Shown: piece by piece, positions 60,326 to 64,000 of the stretch
How positions within the stretch are numbered: the stretch's first letter is position 1
Layout: each line of letters starts with the position of its first letter
Source of the DNA: Pseudoflavonifractor sp050943825
GTDB taxonomy: Bacteria; Bacillota; Clostridia; Oscillospirales; Oscillospiraceae
DNA length: 64,000 nt
Assembly: GCF_050943825.1 (NCBI RefSeq)
Contig: NZ_JBMNPX010000001.1
Span: 124,001 to 188,000, forward strand
Direction of reading: 5' to 3'
The notes under the pieces: model-generated
Database searches by the model: none
What the model was told of the DNA's origin: nothing
Seen by the model: the letters and a program-made list of their open reading frames with translations, nothing else
Program-made: the position numbers and the translations under genes

Positions 60326-60356
60326 CGCTGTCAGGCATATTCTTTCCGCTGTCAGG
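60326..60356. repeat. 10-bp direct repeats upstream of gpsA
   Basis: CGCTGTCAGG at 60326-60335 and 60347-60356, centres 21 bp apart (two helical turns), placed 50-80 bp before gpsA. Confidence 0.65.
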
Positions 60357-60426
60357 ACTTTTTTATCGCTTGCCTTTGGTAATCGATAAAAAAGTCCATA
60401 TGGCGTGCTCCGCCGCGCATGGACTT
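60355..60426 (-). promoter_or_regulatory. Overlapping hairpins in the plsY-gpsA gap
   Basis: GGACTTTTTTATCG (60355-60368) pairs with CGATAAAAAAGTCC (60384-60397). The overlapping AAGTCCAT...ATGGACTT stem (60392-60426), followed by a T run on the minus strand, looks like a terminator. The two folds share the AAGTCC arm, so they exclude each other. Confidence 0.5.
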
Positions 60427-60467
60427 CAAATTTCAGCGCACGGGCGCATTGTGCCCGTATGCGCACA

Positions 60468-60490
60468 AAATAGCGCAGAGCGCTATTTTT
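60468..60490 (-). terminator. Hairpin at plsY stop
   Basis: AAAATAGCGC-AGA-GCGCTATTTT overlaps the plsY stop codon. Confidence 0.6.
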
Positions 60491-61148
60491 TATGATGAAA
60501 GCTGAACTTGGACTCCTCACCCTTGAGGATGCGCTTGATATTGCCCCGGTGCTTCCAGAGAATCAGGCCGCCGCAGACGATGGCCAGCAGCAGGATAACA
60601 ACATCCTGATAGACGAACCAGCTCACAAAGGGGAAGGACAGGCCCGCCCAGCAGGAGCCGAGAGACACCCACTTGGTGATGATAGCCAGCACCAGGAAGC
60701 CGCCCCACACCACCAGCGCCACACGCCAGTCCATCATGATGGCGATGGTGCCGCCGGAGAGGATGCCCTTGCCGCCCTTGAACTGGAACATGCAGGGGAA
60801 CATATGCCCAATCAGGCAGAAGGTACCCGCCCAGTACTTGCCCAAGGCGATAACCAGCGCGTCATCGAGCACAAAATACTTGGCAACCAGAATGCCCACC
60901 CACACGGCTACAATGGCCTTGAGCACATCGGTGAGGATGACCACCAGGGTCAGAGGGCCGCCGAAGGTGCGGTAGAAGTTGGTCAGGCCGGCGTTGCCGC
61001 TGCCGTGCTTGCGGACATCGTCCCGCAGGATATACTTGGAGACGATAACCGCGCCGTTGAAGCAGCCGCAGAAATAGGCGACCACCGCAACCACCAGAGC
61101 CGGGAGCACAAACCCAGGGCCAATCTTCGCGAGAAGATCCACATTCAT
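60483..61148 (-). CDS. plsY: Glycerol-3-phosphate acyltransferase PlsY
   Basis: Membrane enzyme that acylates glycerol-3-phosphate from acyl-phosphate, first step of phosphatidate synthesis. Five to six helices; conserved loops DDVRKHGSGNAGLTNFYR (near residue 40), FQFKGGKGILSG (near 120) and the C-terminal LILWKHRGNIKRILKGEESK (near 195) match the family. 221 residues. Follows der by 4 bp. Confidence 0.95.
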   Translation of the reverse strand: MNVDLLAKIGPGFVLPALVVAVVAYFCGCFNGAVIVSKYILRDDVRKHGSGNAGLTNFYRTFGGPLTLVVILTDVLKAIVAVWVGILVAKYFVLDDALVIALGKYWAGTFCLIGHMFPCMFQFKGGKGILSGGTIAIMMDWRVALVVWGGFLVLAIITKWVSLGSCWAGLSFPFVSWFVYQDVVILLLAIVCGGLILWKHRGNIKRILKGEESKFSFHHKK

Positions 61149-61152
61149 CTCG

Positions 61153-62478
61153 TCAGTCCTCCTTATCGCCCTTCTGTCGCACGGTCAGCACCACAGGGGT
61201 GCCCTCCAGGCCGAAGGTATTTCGAATCTGGTTCTCGATATAGCGCTGATAGGAGAAGTGGAACAGCTGAGCGTCGTTGCAGAACACAACGAAGTGGGGC
61301 GGCTTGATGCCCACCTGGGTCATATAGTAGATCTTCAACCGGCGGCCCTTGTCCGTGGGCGGCTGGACACGGGCGGTGGCGTCGGCCAGGACGGTGTTCA
61401 GCATGCCGGTGGTGATACGCAGGGAGGCCTGGTCGTTGACGTAGTTGATGAGCTCAAAGAGCCGCTCCACCCGCTGGCCGGTCTTAGCGGAGATGAAGAG
61501 AATAGGCGCGTAGGTCATGTAGGCCAGGTCGCGGCGGACGTCCAGGCGCATCTTGTCCATGGTCTTGTCGTCCTTCTCAATGGCGTCCCACTTGTTGACC
61601 ACGATGATGCAGGCCTTACCCGCCTCATGGGCCAGACCGGCCACCTTGGTGTCCTGCTCAGTGACGCCCTCCTGGGCGTCAATCATGATGAGGCACACAT
61701 CGCACCGCTCAATGGCCATGGTGGCCCGGAGCACCGAGAACTTCTCGATCCGGTCGTCCACCTTGGACTTCTTGCGCATACCCGCCGTGTCGATGAGGAT
61801 ATACTTGCCTTTGGCGTTCTCATAGTAGCTGTCGATGGCGTCCCGGGTGGTGCCCGCCATGTTGGAGACAATCACCCGCTCCTCGCCCAGAATCCGGTTG
61901 ATGAGGGAGGACTTGCCCACGTTGGGCTTGCCGATGACGGCAACCTTAATCACGTCATCCTGCTCCTCCACTTCGCCCTCCGGGGGGAAGTACTGGAAGC
62001 AGGCGTCCAGCAGATCGCCGGTGCCGTGGCCGTGGACGGCGGAGACCGCGATGGGGTCGCCCAGGCCCAGGTTGTAGAACTCATAGATGTCCGGGTTGGT
62101 CATACCCACCTGGTCCATCTTGTTGACCGCCAGCACAACGGGCTTGCCGGACCGTAGCAGCATGTTGGCCACCTCCTGGTCGGAGGCGGTGAGACCGCTC
62201 TTGATGTCGCAGACAAAGACGGTCACGTCGGCGTTGCGGATGGCGATCTCGGCCTGCTCCCGCATGAAGCTGAGAATTTCACTGTCGGTATTGGGCTCAA
62301 TACCGCCGGTGTCCACAATGTCGAACTTCCGGTTCCGCCACTCACACTCGGCGTAAATCCGGTCTCTGGTGACGCCCGGGGTGTCCTCCACAATGGACAG
62401 CCGCTGACCTACCAGTCGGTTGAAGAGCATGGACTTGCCTACGTTGGGCCGGCCCACAATTGCTACCAGGGGCTTCAT
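61153..62478 (-). CDS. der: Ribosome-associated GTPase Der (EngA)
   Basis: Double-GTPase essential for 50S maturation. G1 loops GRPNVGKSMLFN (near residue 9) and GKPNVGKSSLIN (near 184), DTGG and DTAG switch motifs, NKMD and NKWD specificity motifs, and a C-terminal KH-like domain. 441 residues. ATG 62478 is chosen over the preceding in-frame TTG by ribosome-site spacing. Second gene in DUF512-der-plsY-gpsA. Confidence 0.96.
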   Translation of the reverse strand: MKPLVAIVGRPNVGKSMLFNRLVGQRLSIVEDTPGVTRDRIYAECEWRNRKFDIVDTGGIEPNTDSEILSFMREQAEIAIRNADVTVFVCDIKSGLTASDQEVANMLLRSGKPVVLAVNKMDQVGMTNPDIYEFYNLGLGDPIAVSAVHGHGTGDLLDACFQYFPPEGEVEEQDDVIKVAVIGKPNVGKSSLINRILGEERVIVSNMAGTTRDAIDSYYENAKGKYILIDTAGMRKKSKVDDRIEKFSVLRATMAIERCDVCLIMIDAQEGVTEQDTKVAGLAHEAGKACIIVVNKWDAIEKDDKTMDKMRLDVRRDLAYMTYAPILFISAKTGQRVERLFELINYVNDQASLRITTGMLNTVLADATARVQPPTDKGRRLKIYYMTQVGIKPPHFVVFCNDAQLFHFSYQRYIENQIRNTFGLEGTPVVLTVRQKGDKED

Positions 62479-62541
62479 CAAATATCACACCTCTCTCAGG
62501 GGCAACGACTGTAAGGTCATCTTCCCTGTCAATCAATCGGT

Positions 62542-63948
62542 TTATCTTCCGGCGCCGGGGTTATAGCAGTAGAACTCCTCGCCGCCGCCCAGCGTGGGGC
62601 CGGGCTGAGGCTCGGGGCTGTCCAGGCCCAGCATGGTGTCCAGCAGAACGCCGCCGTCCTGCTCCACCGGGACGATGGACACGCCCAGCGCTTCCTCCGC
62701 CTGAGCCACCGTCACGTCGTCCAGGAACACCTGCTCGCCGGAGCGGAGCATGTTGGCCGGGATGAGCAGCCGCTCCCCCAGGTCCTTCCCCTTCAGCTGG
62801 TCTATCAGGTCACGGCCGGTGACCAGACCGGCCACATTGATGGTCTCGCCGAAGAAGCGGTTTACCACCGGATAGACCGCGCCGCGCACGCCGGGACAGC
62901 GGGCCTGGAGCTTCTCCAGCAGAGCGGCGATGTGGGGCGCTGCGGACACGCCGGTGGCCACGGAGAAGGGCGGCGGGGTCTCGTCCCCTTCCAAGGCGAA
63001 CATGGCGCCCCGGAACTCCACTTCCAGCAGACGGAGCATGCCCACGCCGTTCTCCAGCTGGGTGTACTCCTCATAGTACTCGTCCTCAGGCAGGGGGCGG
63101 CCCGCCTTCAAATAGAACTCATCGGAACACCAGACCAGGGATGTGCCCAGCTTGTCCATGCACGCCCTGGCAAAGGCCTCCACCTGGTCCAGCACCGCTG
63201 CGGCGGTCACCGCCGTGTAGCCGTCCAGATGGCACAGGCCCTCCCGGAATTTGGTCAGGCCCACAGGCACCACCGAGATGCTGTTCACCTGGGGATAGAG
63301 CCCGGCCAGGTCGGTGAGGGTGCGCTCCAGGGCCGGACCGTCATTAATGCCGGGACAGGAGACGATCTGGCAGTTCATGGTGATACCAGCCTGGGCAAAC
63401 CGCTTCATCTGGTCCAGGCACTTCCCCGCATTCCGGTTCTTCAGCATCTCGGTGCGCAGGACCGGGTCAGTGGCGTGGACCGAGATGTTGATGGGCGAGA
63501 TGTGCAGGTCCATAATCCGCTGCTGCTCCCGCTCCGACAGGTTGGTCAGGGTGATGTAGTTGCCCATCAGGAAGGAGAGCCGGGCGTCATCGTCCTTGAA
63601 ATAGAGGGTCTCCCGCATGCCCGGCGGCATCTGGTCCACAAAGCAGAAGATGCAGTTGTTGGCGCAGGAGCGGGCCTTGTCCATCAGATAGGTCTCAAAG
63701 TTGAGGCCCAGGTCCTCCCCCTCTTCCTTGCGCACCCGCACGGTGCGGCTGCTTCCGCCGGGCTCAGTGAGGGTGAGCTCCAGCCGGGCGTCGTAGGTAT
63801 AGTACTTGTAGTCCATCACGTCCACGATGGGATGGCCATTGACCTTGGTCAGGGTCTCCCCGGGACGGATGCCCGCGTCCTGGGCCGGGCTGCCCGGGTC
63901 CACGGAGCGAATTACGGTAAGGCTCATGTCGTTGCTCTCTTCCTGCAT
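62542..63948 (-). CDS. DUF512 protein: PDZ plus radical-SAM-like
   Basis: 468-residue protein with an N-terminal PDZ-like domain (VDPGSPAQDAGIRPGETLTKVNGHPI, residues 16-41), a radical-SAM-type cluster motif CANNCIFCFVDQMP (near residue 95) and a C-terminal DUF512 domain. The family sits upstream of der in many Firmicutes and its reaction is unknown. GGAGGC selects ATG 63948; a Met seven codons in also has a GAGAG site. Confidence 0.88.
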   Translation of the reverse strand: MQEESNDMSLTVIRSVDPGSPAQDAGIRPGETLTKVNGHPIVDVMDYKYYTYDARLELTLTEPGGSSRTVRVRKEEGEDLGLNFETYLMDKARSCANNCIFCFVDQMPPGMRETLYFKDDDARLSFLMGNYITLTNLSEREQQRIMDLHISPINISVHATDPVLRTEMLKNRNAGKCLDQMKRFAQAGITMNCQIVSCPGINDGPALERTLTDLAGLYPQVNSISVVPVGLTKFREGLCHLDGYTAVTAAAVLDQVEAFARACMDKLGTSLVWCSDEFYLKAGRPLPEDEYYEEYTQLENGVGMLRLLEVEFRGAMFALEGDETPPPFSVATGVSAAPHIAALLEKLQARCPGVRGAVYPVVNRFFGETINVAGLVTGRDLIDQLKGKDLGERLLIPANMLRSGEQVFLDDVTVAQAEEALGVSIVPVEQDGGVLLDTMLGLDSPEPQPGPTLGGGEEFYCYNPGAGR

Positions 63949-64000
63949 ATATTCCGCCTCCGGAGTCCCGGAGACATACTGTTTTTATTGTACCCGATTT

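Overview
The window is a gene-dense, GC-rich chromosome segment from an endospore-forming Firmicute. The gene set points to class Clostridia, probably an Oscillospiraceae/Flavonifractor-like gut anaerobe; the species is inference. The support is sigH, spoIIGA-sigE, a SpoIIM-like protein, a SpoIID-domain protein, a SCIFF peptide with its radical-SAM maturase, an ATP- plus PPi-phosphofructokinase pair, an archaeal-type asd, a Cys4 (C+) ribosomal protein L28 and Firmicute gene orders (ylxM-ffh-rpsP-khpA-rimM-trmD; DUF512-der-plsY-gpsA). I found no rRNA, tRNA, CRISPR array, complete prophage or IS element.

Layout. 1-5 kb: purB, pfkA, then pfp and fba divergent from overlapping promoters. 5.1-7.4 kb: a lower-GC patch with an amidase-like protein, a tyrosine recombinase and about 700 bp of palindrome-rich non-coding DNA. 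7.4-17.5 kb, all minus: yebC, nif3-trmK, a DUF1858 protein, a zinc ribbon protein, sigH, ruvCAB-glmM and proC-spoIIM-xerD. 17.7-21.5 kb, minus: the scfA/scfB thioether peptide system, a TIGR04086-like membrane protein, yajC, tgt. 21.7-25.6 kb: an AgrC/LytTR-type regulatory locus facing a secreted stalk-domain protein. 25.6-32 kb: queA, a SpoIID-like protein, then a lysine riboswitch driving asd-dapA-dapB, and rpmB. 32-36.5 kb, minus: yfmF-yfmH-lgt-folD. 36.7-42 kb, plus: the ylxM-to-trmD translation/SRP operon, degV, a GNAT. 42-53 kb, minus: flotillin/NfeD pair, DUF1836 regulator, an extracytoplasmic FMN/FAD reductase, a patatin, rarA, an SLH-anchored nucleotidase, ackA. 53-64 kb: tmcAL, glyA, nth, sigE/spoIIGA, two tiny genes, then the DUF512-der-plsY-gpsA operon.

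The least ordinary locus is 21.7-25.6 kb. A minus-strand promoter leads into a 36-codon reading frame with a good ribosome site whose stop overlaps the start of an AgrC-like kinase gene. The kinase is frameshifted by a tandem 8-bp duplication. It keeps the ATPase domain but has no His where the phospho-acceptor should be. The next gene (8-bp overlap) encodes a membrane protein with an intact RHDINNHL His helix and no ATPase domain. A LytTR response regulator follows. The two kinase halves look complementary, so I read this as a split histidine kinase that may be switched by repeat slippage.

The window also holds many well-formed sigma-A type promoters (17-bp spacers) with palindromes on or beside them (pfp, DUF1858 gene, ackA, spoIIGA, the FMN reductase), unassigned structured leaders before glyA and gpsA, and an unexplained pair of mutually complementary hairpins at 58.5 kb. 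All functions are assigned by motif recognition and memory of families; no database search was run.
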